This document shows, piece by piece, positions 37,281-46,973 of a stretch of DNA of 64,000 nt. Each line of letters opens with the position of its first letter. Within the stretch, counting starts at the first letter, position 1. The notes beneath the pieces were generated by a model. That model saw only the letters and a list, made by a program, of their open reading frames with translations, ran no database searches and was not told the DNA's origin. Origin of the DNA: Kitagawia praeruptora (Eukaryota; Streptophyta; Magnoliopsida; Apiales; Apiaceae); NCBI GenBank assembly GCA_037693485.1, contig CM075349.1, positions 69,047,001-69,111,000 on the forward strand, in the 5' to 3' direction. The translations under genes were made by a program, and so were the position numbers.

Positions 37281-39706
37281 CTTTGATTGGGCCCGGCTTT
37301 TCGATAAGATCGATAATCAACAGATTTAACAACAGGAGATGCACTTTTCTTAACATTACTAGAGCTTTCGACTTCCTCCTTTCCTTTCTCAGACTTGACA
37401 TGTTTGTCAGTCCTAGGAGAAGGTTTGTCACTCCTAACTTTAGGAGGACTGACAGTCTTGGCTCTCACATGCTTTTTCTTGATGTTTGAACTAGCAGCAG
37501 TATTTAAGCATGACTGGCTAGATGCATTCATTAAATTCACAAAAGTTTGCATGACGTTAAAAATGCATGGCATACAATTAGGTTGACCACACTGTGCATG
37601 ATTCGGATGCAGATTATTCATTGTATGTGTGGTAGGCATGGCATGTGCAGCAGGAACATTTATGTTAGCTTTACATGCATAAGAAAGATGTTCAGTAGAT
37701 TTGCAGTGATAACATGCTTTCTTTATTCGTTCAGCCTTAACCTCTTTTATGCCTTTCTTCCCTTGTTGTTTAACAGCCTTAGCTCCTATTCCTAGTCTAG
37801 ATTCATCACTAGGGAAATTGATTTTAACTTGTTTGATAGGAGTTATAGGTTGTGCGTTCTGGCGATCTTCCATCTCAATCTCATATCTAGCTATCAATTC
37901 AGTCTCTTCGTCTTCTATTCTAGGAACAAGGTGTTTGTAGATGGGTTTAACAGAAGGTTTAAAAATGCTAGGAACTTCATTTTTAAGGACACTGGAACTA
38001 GTGTCGATAGGTCTCTTCCCTTCTTTCTTAGAAAGGTTAGAATAATCAAGTCCTACACCTACTCCAGTTATCTTCTTAAATACGTCATTATCTACATACA
38101 CTTTACTAGCAGCTAGTTTGTAAGCTTCACATTTAGTTTCTAACTCAGCTAGTTTGTTCCTAAGACATGCTTCTATTTCTTCCTTAAGGACGAGCTTGTG
38201 TTCCAAAGATTTAATAAAATCTCTTAGGGAAGTATCTACAGTGCAAGCAGCCTCTAACTCTTCCACTTTTGCCTCAAGCATTCTGCTTTTGGCGACAAGT
38301 GTTTTCTGTTCCTTTTGAGAAGTGTCTAGGCTTTTGCACAACATGTAGATCTCTTCGCTAAGAGCCCCGTTCTGTTCCTTATAATCATCAATAGACATTT
38401 CTACTTTAAGGGTTAGAACTGGTACCTCTGGTTCCTCTGATGTCTCAGCCATGAGCGCAAAGTTTGCTACATGAGTAACATCTTCCTCATCTGAATCATC
38501 CCAAGCTCTTCCTTCTGTTACTAATAAAGCTCTTTTTCCATGTCTTTCCTTCACCAGCGATTCATACTTGCTTTTGAGGGCTTCAAATGTCTCTTTTGGA
38601 TAAGTCTGTTTAGGCTTTTTACAGTCCGAGGCAAAATGTCCAGCTTCACCACAGTTATAGCATTTGAACTTCATTTTGAAATCCAAAGGAGATTTGTAGC
38701 TGGTATTCTTGCCTTTACCTTGGTAGCCTGATGAACTACCACCACCCTTAGCAGCCCGATAATAAGATGAAGAATTTCTCTGTGGTCGGTTGCTCTTTCT
38801 GAATCTCATGTTGCTGAACTTCCTTGCCATGTATGCCACGACACTATCGTCCATGTTGTCCAGCTCTTCTTGGGTGAAGTAGTCATCATCACTGTTAGAT
38901 GCGCACTCGTCATCATTATCAACTTGATGTGGTGCAAGTGATGATTTAGGCTTTGCTGCAACCATTGCCTTCTTAGACTCTTCCTCATCAGCAACTAATC
39001 CTGATGCAGTTTCTTTTCCTTTTGAATCATTGTCCCATGCTTGATCTTGAAGCGTCTCCAGCTCATAGGTCTTTAGAATTCCATAATATTCTTCTAGAGA
39101 AGTTGTATGCAAATCTCTGGTTTCTCTGATTGCGTAGACCCTATGTTCAATGCTCTTTGGCTGGTTCCTCAGATATCTCATATTGGTCTCAACCATGGGG
39201 AGAGTTACACCTCTCAGATTCAAATCCAATACCAACTGACTGAATCTTAGATAGACGTCTGTTATGCCTTCTCCTTTTCTTATTCTGAAGGTGTCATACT
39301 CCATCTTGAGTATAAGTGTCTTGTTGCTTCTAACCTCTGCAGATCCTTCCATGACAACTTCTATCTTGTCCCAAATCTTCTTTGCTGTATTCAAACCTTT
39401 GACTATGTTGAACATTTCATGATCAAGGGATTCCATCAAGGTTTGTCTTACAGAAGTATCATAAGCTATTTGCTCCTTGTCAGCATCCGTAAAGTCCGCT
39501 GCCTTTTTAGGCTCAGACCGAGCAGGTATAACCTCCTCTCCTTCCGTACGCTCAGGAATAGCTTTCATTGGAACAAATTTACCCTTTTCAAGGACTTCCA
39601 GATATTCAGGATTAATTGTCTCCAAGTAAAGTCTCATTCTGAAAACCCATTCTTCATAGTGATCTCGGTTGAACATTGGGATCTTGAAAGAATTTTTAGG
39701 AGCCAT
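37259..39706 (-). CDS. copia gag with two zinc knuckles (815 aa)
   Basis: Capsid/nucleocapsid protein that packages element RNA. The N-terminus (FKIPMFNRDHYEEWVFRMRL) and following helical part are typical of copia gag. A CCHC knuckle CYNCGEAGHFASDC lies at about 346-359. After a coiled-coil-like Glu/Lys region there is a second Cys/His motif, CYHCKSTEHLSYAC, at about 664-677. The length is large for copia and in keeping with SIRE-lineage gag. No internal break. The start ATG (MAPKNSFK) follows a leader of about 0.7 kb. Confidence 0.92.
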   Translation of the reverse strand: MAPKNSFKIPMFNRDHYEEWVFRMRLYLETINPEYLEVLEKGKFVPMKAIPERTEGEEVIPARSEPKKAADFTDADKEQIAYDTSVRQTLMESLDHEMFNIVKGLNTAKKIWDKIEVVMEGSAEVRSNKTLILKMEYDTFRIRKGEGITDVYLRFSQLVLDLNLRGVTLPMVETNMRYLRNQPKSIEHRVYAIRETRDLHTTSLEEYYGILKTYELETLQDQAWDNDSKGKETASGLVADEEESKKAMVAAKPKSSLAPHQVDNDDECASNSDDDYFTQEELDNMDDSVVAYMARKFSNMRFRKSNRPQRNSSSYYRAAKGGGSSSGYQGKGKNTSYKSPLDFKMKFKCYNCGEAGHFASDCKKPKQTYPKETFEALKSKYESLVKERHGKRALLVTEGRAWDDSDEEDVTHVANFALMAETSEEPEVPVLTLKVEMSIDDYKEQNGALSEEIYMLCKSLDTSQKEQKTLVAKSRMLEAKVEELEAACTVDTSLRDFIKSLEHKLVLKEEIEACLRNKLAELETKCEAYKLAASKVYVDNDVFKKITGVGVGLDYSNLSKKEGKRPIDTSSSVLKNEVPSIFKPSVKPIYKHLVPRIEDEETELIARYEIEMEDRQNAQPITPIKQVKINFPSDESRLGIGAKAVKQQGKKGIKEVKAERIKKACYHCKSTEHLSYACKANINVPAAHAMPTTHTMNNLHPNHAQCGQPNCMPCIFNVMQTFVNLMNASSQSCLNTAASSNIKKKHVRAKTVSPPKVRSDKPSPRTDKHVKSEKGKEEVESSSNVKKSASPVVKSVDYRSYRKAGPNQSWVPKKV

Positions 39707-40389
39707 TTAAAATCTGGTCACTAAAAGTTTCTAAGTACCCAAGACTAGGCTATGTAGAATATCTATGTAGAACTTCTGCCAAGTCGAAATTTCTCTAAGT
39801 AGAAATTTTGCTCAAGTCGAAATTCACCAAGTAGAAATTGTCCAAGTCGAAATTCTATGTAGAAAATCTCAAGTAGAAATTCTATGTAGAACTTTTGTCC
39901 TTAGAATAAATTTTCTGCAGATTTCTTTAATATTGAATAAACAATATTATCACTTTAACACCTTTTTGACTTTTGATACTTTACTCACCGAAAGCATCTA
40001 ACCCACTTGCTAGGTACTGAATATGTATTGTTTTGCTTTCGGCCAAGGAATAATTATCAAATCAAAAGTACAAAAACACCTTTTTGACTATCTTATCTAT
40101 TTGAAAAAGGAGATCAAAAAGTTGTTGGGTTGTCTTCTTTGATAAGAACAGATGATGAACACTCAAGAACACCAAATATCAATGAACCCAGATTAATTCA
40201 CAAAAATTAATTAAAATACACCCAAGCTAAATAATCACACCTGGAGTATTTAAATAATTTTTCGGATGAGTTTTCACTACCAACGAATTAAAGCACACTT
40301 TTCGAGAAAATGAAAAGTAGATCTAGAAAATGAAAACTCACGATTCTTCTACCAAACACAAGGATCTATGTTTTGTATGTTAAACATCC

Positions 40390-40401
40390 GCTCTGATACC
40401 A
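40390..40401 (-). promoter_or_regulatory. primer binding site of copia element (initiator tRNA-Met)
   Basis: On the - strand this reads TGGTATCAGAGC, the standard complement of the plant initiator tRNA-Met 3' end, two bases inside the 5' LTR end. It fixes the element's orientation. Confidence 0.9.
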
Positions 40402-40403
40402 AT

Positions 40404-41447
40404 TGTTTGGTCCAAATGTGTTGTAGAGGGGGGGGGGGTGAATACAACTTTTCGAATATGAGAAGCAATAAATGAACACGCAGATTCAAGGAATATATTT
40501 CTTATATATAACTTGAAAAGGTTGCTACAACATTCATTACAAAGTATAACAGAAGTTCAGAGAGAAGTGAATGATTCTAAGCTCTGTGAATATACTCTCT
40601 CTCTTTTTCTTGTGTTTTATCAATATTGCTCACATACATAAAACATTACACAAGTGCTTCTATTTATACTACATGTAATCTATGTCCTGTAGTCTTCAAA
40701 GACTAAGATGTACGTGGCCCAATGATGTCCACATAAATCTTGCCTTATCTTGAAAGCTTGGAAATCTGCCAATCAGAAGATGCCATGTGTCATGTTGAAG
40801 CTGCACTCTAAGTAGAACTTCTACTTGAGAATTTCTACTTAGCCATCTCGAATTTCTAAGTAGAACTTCTACTTAGAAATATTCTACTTGGTCATCTAGA
40901 ATATTTAGTACTTAGAAAATATTCTGGTCTTCAACTTGAAACTTCAATGCACATCTTGAGCTTGTGATATCTTCATGTCTTCTTTATTATTCAGCAAGCT
41001 CTTGAACATGGATCTTTATTACTGACATAAACTTGCTATCAATGTCCTGACACTTGATGCACTGGTCTGGTTCATAAGTGACTAGTCTTGATAGTGTTTC
41101 TGCTTCTTGAATAAATTACCATATTCACTTAGTAACGTGGCTTTCCAAAGTTTGCTTTCCTTCTTGTTCACTTGAAATCAATTGGTCTTGTTGATACTGA
41201 TAGTTATGATCTTGATTCTCGATTTCTCAAATCACTGAGGCATGAACAACTTTGACTTGAACTTCTCTCAATGATTTCTTCTTGGCTTGATCATAGTTAA
41301 CATGTTCAACTGTATCAATTACCTTGTCTTCATTTAGTGTTGATTCCTTGTGACTTCTTGTTCTTGATTGTCTTCTGGTTAAGTATCTTTTCCTTTAATT
41401 GAGTTACATTAGTTATAGTGTTACAAGTTTACACACTCTGCCTTTCA
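40404..41447 (-). repeat. copia 5' LTR
   Basis: 1044 bp, TGTTTGGTCC to CTGCCTTTCA in + orientation. It is collinear with 26957-28012. Differences seen by eye: three substitutions (near 40407, 40960 and 41292), a G11 instead of G9 run, and absence of 14 bp. Confidence 0.93.
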
Positions 41448-41772
41448 AAAAGTAAATCGATAAATGTAATATTTGTATTGGCAATATAGATTGTTTAACA
41501 CATGACTGCCATTATTACATAAAAAACATTCTTATATAACATAAAATCTCGATCCCATTTGATCCCGGAAAAAGCCCGATCCGGCCCGGCCCGCTTCAGG
41601 CCCAGAAAAAAGCCCACCGCGGCCCGCTTCGAGGGCCTAAACGGGCTCACATTTTTCACAGAAGCCCGGCCCGGCCCGGTCAAAGTGAAAGCCCGGGCCG
41701 GGCTTTGACCAAAAAGCCCGATCAAAGCCCGGCCCGATGGGCTTTTTGTGCATCTCTACTTTGGGGTCGTAA

Positions 41773-42364
41773 GACCATCTCCAACCAAGACATCAAAATA
41801 GTGTTCTAGGAACACTATTTTGGTGACAAAATTACATCATTCACAAAATGCACTCCAACCCATGATCACTGTACTTGACACTAAAAAGAATCTTTCACCA
41901 ATAAAATAGAATATTCTAACTTTGTTCAATTTTTACATTATTAATAGCTATTATATTTTAACTTTGTTTAAATTATATTTATCACTATGATGTTATTTTT
42001 ATACTTAAATTTGGTGTGTTATTTATAATTCATGATTAAGAATTTTTTTTCAATGTTTTGTGTGAAAGATTAAAGCTTTTTTTTTAGAATTAACAAGAGC
42101 TAAGAAGAAAAGAAGTTTCAATTGATAAAAAATTAAAGTTAAAAATTACAAGAACAAATAAGTATAGTAGGACATAGATGAAAAAAATGTTTTGTTAACA
42201 AATATAGGGCATTGTTGGAATTTTGAAAGTCACCAAATTTGGTGACCAAGGATCACCAAAAATTTTGAAACTCATTTGGTGATTATGGGTAGTGTTGTAT
42301 TGGAGTAGCTTTGACACTATATCCATCACTATTATAGTGATTTAGTGTTGGGTTGGAGTTGTTC
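41773..42364. mobile_element. Tourist-like MITE with TAA target duplication
   Basis: 592 bp with ends GACCATCTCCAACC and, on the other strand, GAACAACTCCAACC, flanked by TAA on both sides (41770-41772, 42365-42367). Short ends, a 3-bp TAA target and no coding capacity fit PIF/Harbinger-type MITEs. The interior shows further partial symmetry, such as TTTGGTGA/TCACCAAA words. Confidence 0.65.
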
Positions 42365-42382
42365 TAATGATGCGTAAACTTA

Positions 42383-42598
42383 GACGGTATTTGGGGGAAC
42401 TTTTTTCTAGAATAAATTAATTTTTTTAAGACAAAGTTAGAGATTCTTAACTTTTTTTTTGAAAAAAGTAAACTTTTTTTGCAACTTATAGAATCTCAAA
42501 CATATATTAAATACTTGTGTAAAAAAATATCAAAATATGAAATTTTTACTCAAAATAAATTCATAAGGACTTATAAAAAAAATGAGCCAAACATGCTC
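42383..42598. mobile_element. small Tourist-like MITE with TTA target duplication
   Basis: 216 bp with ends GACGGTATTTGGG and, on the other strand, GAGCATGTTTGGC, flanked by TTA on both sides (42380-42382, 42599-42601). AT-rich and non-coding. It lies 18 bp from the neighbouring MITE. Confidence 0.55.
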
Positions 42599-42762
42599 TT
42601 ATTAGGATTAATGCTGATGACAAGAAAAATTTGCTAAACTTGAAAATATGGGCTATTCAAAACATTATAGACAACAAAGGTTTTCCAAACTGTCATGCTT
42701 TGGGTTGGGAATTATTAATTAGGCCCACATCAGGAACTGTAGTTACTTGGGCCTGTAAACAT

Positions 42763-42892
42763 AGATCGTGGATCTTCTGTCCCCTTCTTCATGTTCCTTT
42801 CTGTGTTCCCTGTATAAAAAGAGTGAGGGACTCCCGCCAGGGGCACTCTTTTTATACAGGGACACGAAGAAGGGCACAGAGGAGGATCCTCA
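42763..42892. mobile_element. 130-bp hairpin (fold-back) element
   Basis: Contains a perfect 18-bp inverted repeat, CCCTGTATAAAAAGAGTG (42808-42825 and complement 42844-42861), around an 18-bp loop. Imperfect arms (CCCCTTCTTCATG / CCCTTCTTCGTG) extend outward to the edges. It is flanked by the 11-bp direct repeat CCTGTAAACAT (42752-42762, 42893-42903), which suggests insertion with target duplication. A microRNA-like transcript fold is an alternative reading. Confidence 0.6.
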
Positions 42893-43025
42893 CCTGTAAA
42901 CATACGGTACAATCAGGTAGAGTCACTAGACGATCTATTATTCATCGTCCGGCACCTAAATTGGGAGTTAGTTTTCTTTCCCAAACTATATGGTTTTTTG
43001 ATACAGTATTTGATAGGTACCCGCT

Positions 43026-43710
43026 GTAGAGACGGTCCACTCGCCGGGCACGCGCCCGCGAGTAGGTGCTCGCCTACAACACAGCATTTGTCACTCTCAC
43101 ATACGTGTAATAAGATATTTAGGTTCCTAAATTACTCAACTTGACAATAAATATCATTAGAAAAATACTCTTGTACAAAATATCTTGCTATCTCGCTCTA
43201 CAAGACAGGGGACAATACACTATTCAAGGGAACACAAGGACACCCAGTTGCAGCAGAAAAGCTCTAAACAGCATAGTGCACAGGTGCATAATGGCGGCGT
43301 GTCAGGAAAGGTCACACCAATCACTGTAGCATTTGTGGCTACCAAGTGGGACTCACTTTAGCTTTTGCGGCTACCAAGTATGGCTCACTGTAGGTTTTGC
43401 GGCTACCAAGTGGCCTACAGTGACTGGGAGACTTAGCTTATAAATACCCCCATTCTGCACATAAGGGAAGGAGGGACAATTGAACACAAACACAATTTTA
43501 GCAATATAAAAGCTCTCTACATATTCTCTTTTTTCACATCCGATATACTCTTACCAGCTTGATTATTATTATTTCCGATTACTGATTCTTACACCGGAGG
43601 TGCTTGACGGCCACCACCCCCGGGCAAGCATTGTTTTGCAGATACCCAAACTCAGGTGACACGTCACGGAACAGTAGTCGGAATCCTCTAATCAGCCGTG
43701 GGAGTTATCA
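43026..43710 (+). repeat. Tat 5' LTR (left edge uncertain)
   Basis: The right edge is supported by TTATCA followed by a primer-site-like TTTGGCGCTAGAAGG. A TATA box (CTTATAAATACC, about 43437-43448) lies about 260 bp upstream. The left edge at TGTAGAGACGG is only a plausible TG start. Confidence 0.5.
43321..43417 (+). repeat. three ~33-bp tandem units in Tat LTR upstream of TATA box
   Basis: The word GGCTACCAAGT, preceded by CACTNTAG-TTTGYG, recurs three times at about 33-bp spacing directly upstream of the TATA box. This is the usual place for promoter-proximal enhancer repeats in an LTR. Confidence 0.7.
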
Positions 43711-43712
43711 TT

Positions 43713-43729
43713 TGGCGCTAGAAGGAGGG
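43713..43729 (+). promoter_or_regulatory. candidate Tat primer binding site
   Basis: TGGCGCTAGAAGGAGGG begins two bases after the LTR end TTATCA. It starts with TGG like other sites that pair with tRNA 3' CCA ends. The cognate tRNA was not identified. Confidence 0.55.
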
Positions 43730-43835
43730 GGTATTTTTCTTAAAGAGAAATCCCTTGCCTGCTCTACCCGAACAAACTCCACGAGACAAAACACAAGCAA
43801 ACCAATCCCAAACAAACAGAATACACGCGACTAAA

Positions 43836-43990
43836 ATGGCCCATAACACCAGATCTAGAGGCACTGCAACAACAACAAACCCAGATGAAATACCACCAAT
43901 AGAAAGAGAAGGGAACACAAACGGCGTTCCACCACCTAACCCGCTACTAAACCAAGACAACCGCCTACAGACTAACCCCCCTAGGGGAGA
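43836..43990 (+). pseudogene. Tat gag, N-terminal piece cut by Athila
   Basis: Starts at MAHNTRSRGTATTTNP, the start type usual for Tat gag, and is open until the Athila insertion after 43990. The same frame resumes at 55957 beyond Athila and its GGAGA duplication. The present reading frame continues falsely into the LTR and stops at 44042. Confidence 0.75.
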
Positions 43991-45530
43991 TGTTCGCACT
44001 TATTCACGCAAGAGAACGTGGTCAACAAGTAATATAGAGTAAATAGGATTCGTTCCCACAGAGACTCAAATTGTTCGTTATGTTCACTTATGCACCAGCT
44101 TATGATTTACACTCACTGCTAAGACAATCACAATATTGGTTTGATTTAACTAATGATTAATTACCAACTAAGCCAATTACGAGGAAATAACTTAACTATA
44201 ACTTTATAATAAACAAACATGGGATTTCAATTTCATTTACTACTTCATCTAGAATCTTATGCCCTTTAGCCTAGCATGTGACAGAGTTGATTACTGATTA
44301 GATGCACTAAACTGATACACACCAACTTTCGTTGTGCATATACCATCCTACTGATCATCCACAATTGATAGAAGTCAAGTAGTCACCAAATATGTGTAGT
44401 CCCTATATGTCTATAACAATTGAACACATACCGGTTGAAAATCAAGCACCCATTAAACCACATAGTCGATGCAAGACGGTTAGAATTACATCACAAATTA
44501 ATACATGTTCTTCACATGCAAAAACCTATGCTAGCATGAATTGTTCTAAACCCTAGATCCACTTTCGCATTCACTAGGATTAAACAAACAATTACAAGTG
44601 TTCGCGACTCACTTATAACGAATAAGCATAAACATACTAGGCAATCAATACGTACAATCACACACCAGGGCATAAATAACACTCAATTTCTAGAATCCAT
44701 AGCAAAATCCATTAAAACCCCATGATAACGAATTAGCCCATAATTGACCTAATTGCCATCATGGGTTCTATGGAAAACATAATTCTAAAATAAACAAGTA
44801 AATATAGAAGAAGAAATAAGGTTTAGAATTAAATCCCCAAAATAGAAGAGTACAAAGGTTCCAAAGAATAATCCTTGCTCGTCACTAGCTTGGAGAAATT
44901 CCTTATCTCCTTTTCTCTCTTGCAAAAACTAGGCTATATTACGTAATGTGTATATCCTCATGATTACAAGGGTTGGATGTTTATATAGGCTCTACGCATC
45001 TTGCCCAATAAGAAAAATACCTTAAATACAACTAGAATTCGATTTTTTTGTCAAAAACCACTTAAAATACAATTTCAGATCGAATAAGGGCAAAACTGGA
45101 AAATCAGCACGACCCTGAGCAATCTGCTCAAGCACGGCGCAGACTGCCCATCACTATTCTGCCCATCTGGCGCAGACTGCTCAAGATATGGCGCAGTCTG
45201 CCCAGCCTCCATCTGGTGAAACTTTTCTCTCCTCGTTTTTTAGCTTTTTCTCCTTCGTTTTTGCTCCGTTTGCTCCCGTTCTTTTTGCGTTCTCTTCCGT
45301 TTTCAATCCTCTATGCTTGGAATCCTCATGGTGAATCACAACAAGACTCCATTCTACATTATTAAGCCCGAATTCAACTCCAAAAGTGACGGAAACAACG
45401 ATCTTAATCAACATTATTCCAACCCTGCACAATTAAACAAAACACATCAAAACTACCACAATCTTGAGGTCAAAGCAATCAATTTAAGCCGATTTAGAAT
45501 GTTCCAAGTGGATATAAAATCCACTTATCA
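43991..45530 (-). repeat. Athila 3' LTR
   Basis: 1540 bp, TGTTCGCACT to CCACTTATCA in + orientation, identical in length to 54412-55951. It contains three GGCGCAG words near 45135-45205. Confidence 0.95.
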
Positions 45531-45545
45531 CACCCCCAAACTTAA
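45531..45545 (-). promoter_or_regulatory. Athila polypurine tract
   Basis: On the - strand this reads TAAGTTTGGGGGTG and directly precedes the 3' LTR start TGATAAG. It is the expected plus-strand priming site. Confidence 0.8.
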
Positions 45546-46973
45546 ACTGATGCTTGTCCTCAAGCATATACAATTACAACTAACTAACTAATTAGTACCA
45601 CTTCCGTAGGTGATCACGGTTGCATTTGGCATATGCAACAAGCCCTTTAAACCCCTAGGCAGCCCTAGTGGACGAGTAAGGTCTCGTGAGGGCCTATAGC
45701 GAATGTACCCACAAAATCCATTTAACCTAATGCAATGCAAATGCATGAATGCAACTAATATGAAAAAAAAAATGCAAAGACCCCCTTCAAACTCACCAAA
45801 ACCAACTAACAAGCAAATATCTCGACGAATGCAACAAATCCAAGCAGAGCTCGACTAAGTCCCCGTATACTAACAATACATGAACAGAAACGTGCGTGTG
45901 TGCAATGCTCATCAGAAATACCCCCAGAACTAGGTCAAAAATCATACATGCTTTCCGTCAAGACAATCACAGGTTTATAACTAGAATAGACTGTAGACAC
46001 TCCATAACCTAGGAACACCTCCACCCTTATCCAAGGTAGACAGAAACTCACGCTTTATTACTATACTACGACACTACATATACAATACGCATGCTTATTT
46101 AACCGTGCAATGAATGAGACCCCAAAAGGCTTATACAATAATACCCATGTAGCGAGTGTTGGGTCAGTGGATCCCAGACTATAAAGCCTTAGGTCACTAG
46201 GACTAAGTCCCCTCAGACTTAATTACTCGAGTATTAAATAGCTCACTCTGGTTAATTTTGCATTAACAAACAACACTTGACTCTTTTTTTTTTCTTATTT
46301 TTTTCTTTTTTTTTTTCGCAATCTGGAATGAGCCTTTCTCATTTCCAACCCTAGACTACTCATATAAATATGAGCTGGCTACTAGCCATTTGACGCCTAG
46401 CCTTTATTGACAAATATTAACAACTAGCATGAAAATTCCTGGTTTCCCCCAAACTTAGACTTTAATGTTCCTACGCTATAAAGGGAATAACGAAAATTCT
46501 AAATATAAACAAGTGATTAAATCTCAAAACATCCCACAGGCATAACCCTAACCTAGCCCAACAGCACCCCAATGAGGCTGTGTAATAAATTTTGTTCCCG
46601 TAACATGCAAGTCAATTTCATAGAAACTATAAATCAGCCCTCTACTCATCATCATCACACCCAAATCAACATCCACCTATCAATCAGAATCAGCTCGTCC
46701 TAAGGGATCATGAAATATGCATGCCATGAAAATGCAACTAAATGAAAACTCACATGGTATACGAAAATAAAACAAAATGTCCTATATGAACAAACGTAGA
46801 TAATACGAACATAACAATCAAGCATGAACTATCACTACTATGCAACTTGATATCCTATATGACCACAAAATACAACAATACATACAACTACTATCCCCCA
46901 AATCACTCCCAAACTTAAAATATTCAATGCCCTCATTGAATGGAAGTAAATACAAGGGATAGTAGAAACATAC
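45546..46973 (-). other. Athila 3' untranslated region
   Basis: 1.4 kb between the extra ORF and the polypurine tract. No supported ORF. It includes a pyrimidine/T-rich run at about 46283-46320. Confidence 0.6.

Larger units (their letters stand above)
26957..41447 (-). mobile_element. complete SIRE/Maximus-lineage Ty1/copia retrotransposon with an extra ORF
   Basis: The 14,491-bp element is bounded by LTRs starting TG and ending CA, and by a perfect AAAAG target duplication (26952-26956, 41448-41452). Order on the - strand: 5' LTR (40404-41447), primer site, gag, protease-integrase, RT-RNase H, a 1.6-kb spacer, a 1338-codon accessory ORF, polypurine tract, 3' LTR (26957-28012). RT wording (YVDDIIFGSSNE, FFLGLQISQRKDGIF) and the large gag fit the SIRE/Maximus (Sirevirus) lineage. 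The LTRs differ by about three substitutions plus two indels, so the insertion is recent. It sits inside the hAT-like element. Confidence 0.93.
23473..41758. mobile_element. hAT-like element split by nested insertions
   Basis: The left end CAGAGATGCACAAAAAG (23473) and the right end, reverse complement TAGAGATGCACAAAAAG (ending 41758), are near-identical inverted repeats. Both are followed inward by clusters of GCCCGG/GGCCCG words (about 23500-23700 and 41570-41740), like the GC-rich subterminal repeats known from plant hAT MITEs. The flanks are CTCTAGGA (23465-23472) and CTTTGGGG (41759-41766), an 8-bp pair with three mismatches, all transitions, as expected for an aged target duplication. 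Without the insertions (about 23786-26852 and 26957-41452) the element is roughly 0.7 kb and non-coding. Confidence 0.75.

Noticed and set aside
42631..43029. 132-aa open frame across the hairpin region
   Set aside because: It reads through the inverted repeat and its flanks, with no recognisable domain. The peptide contains translations of both hairpin arms.
43755..44042. Open frame continuing from Tat gag into Athila LTR
   Set aside because: Only the part from 43836 to 43990 is gag. The end is LTR sequence read by chance after the insertion.
45181..45432. Identical 83-aa ORF at 45181 and 55602
   Set aside because: It is the same LTR sequence twice; no domain and no reason to expect translation.
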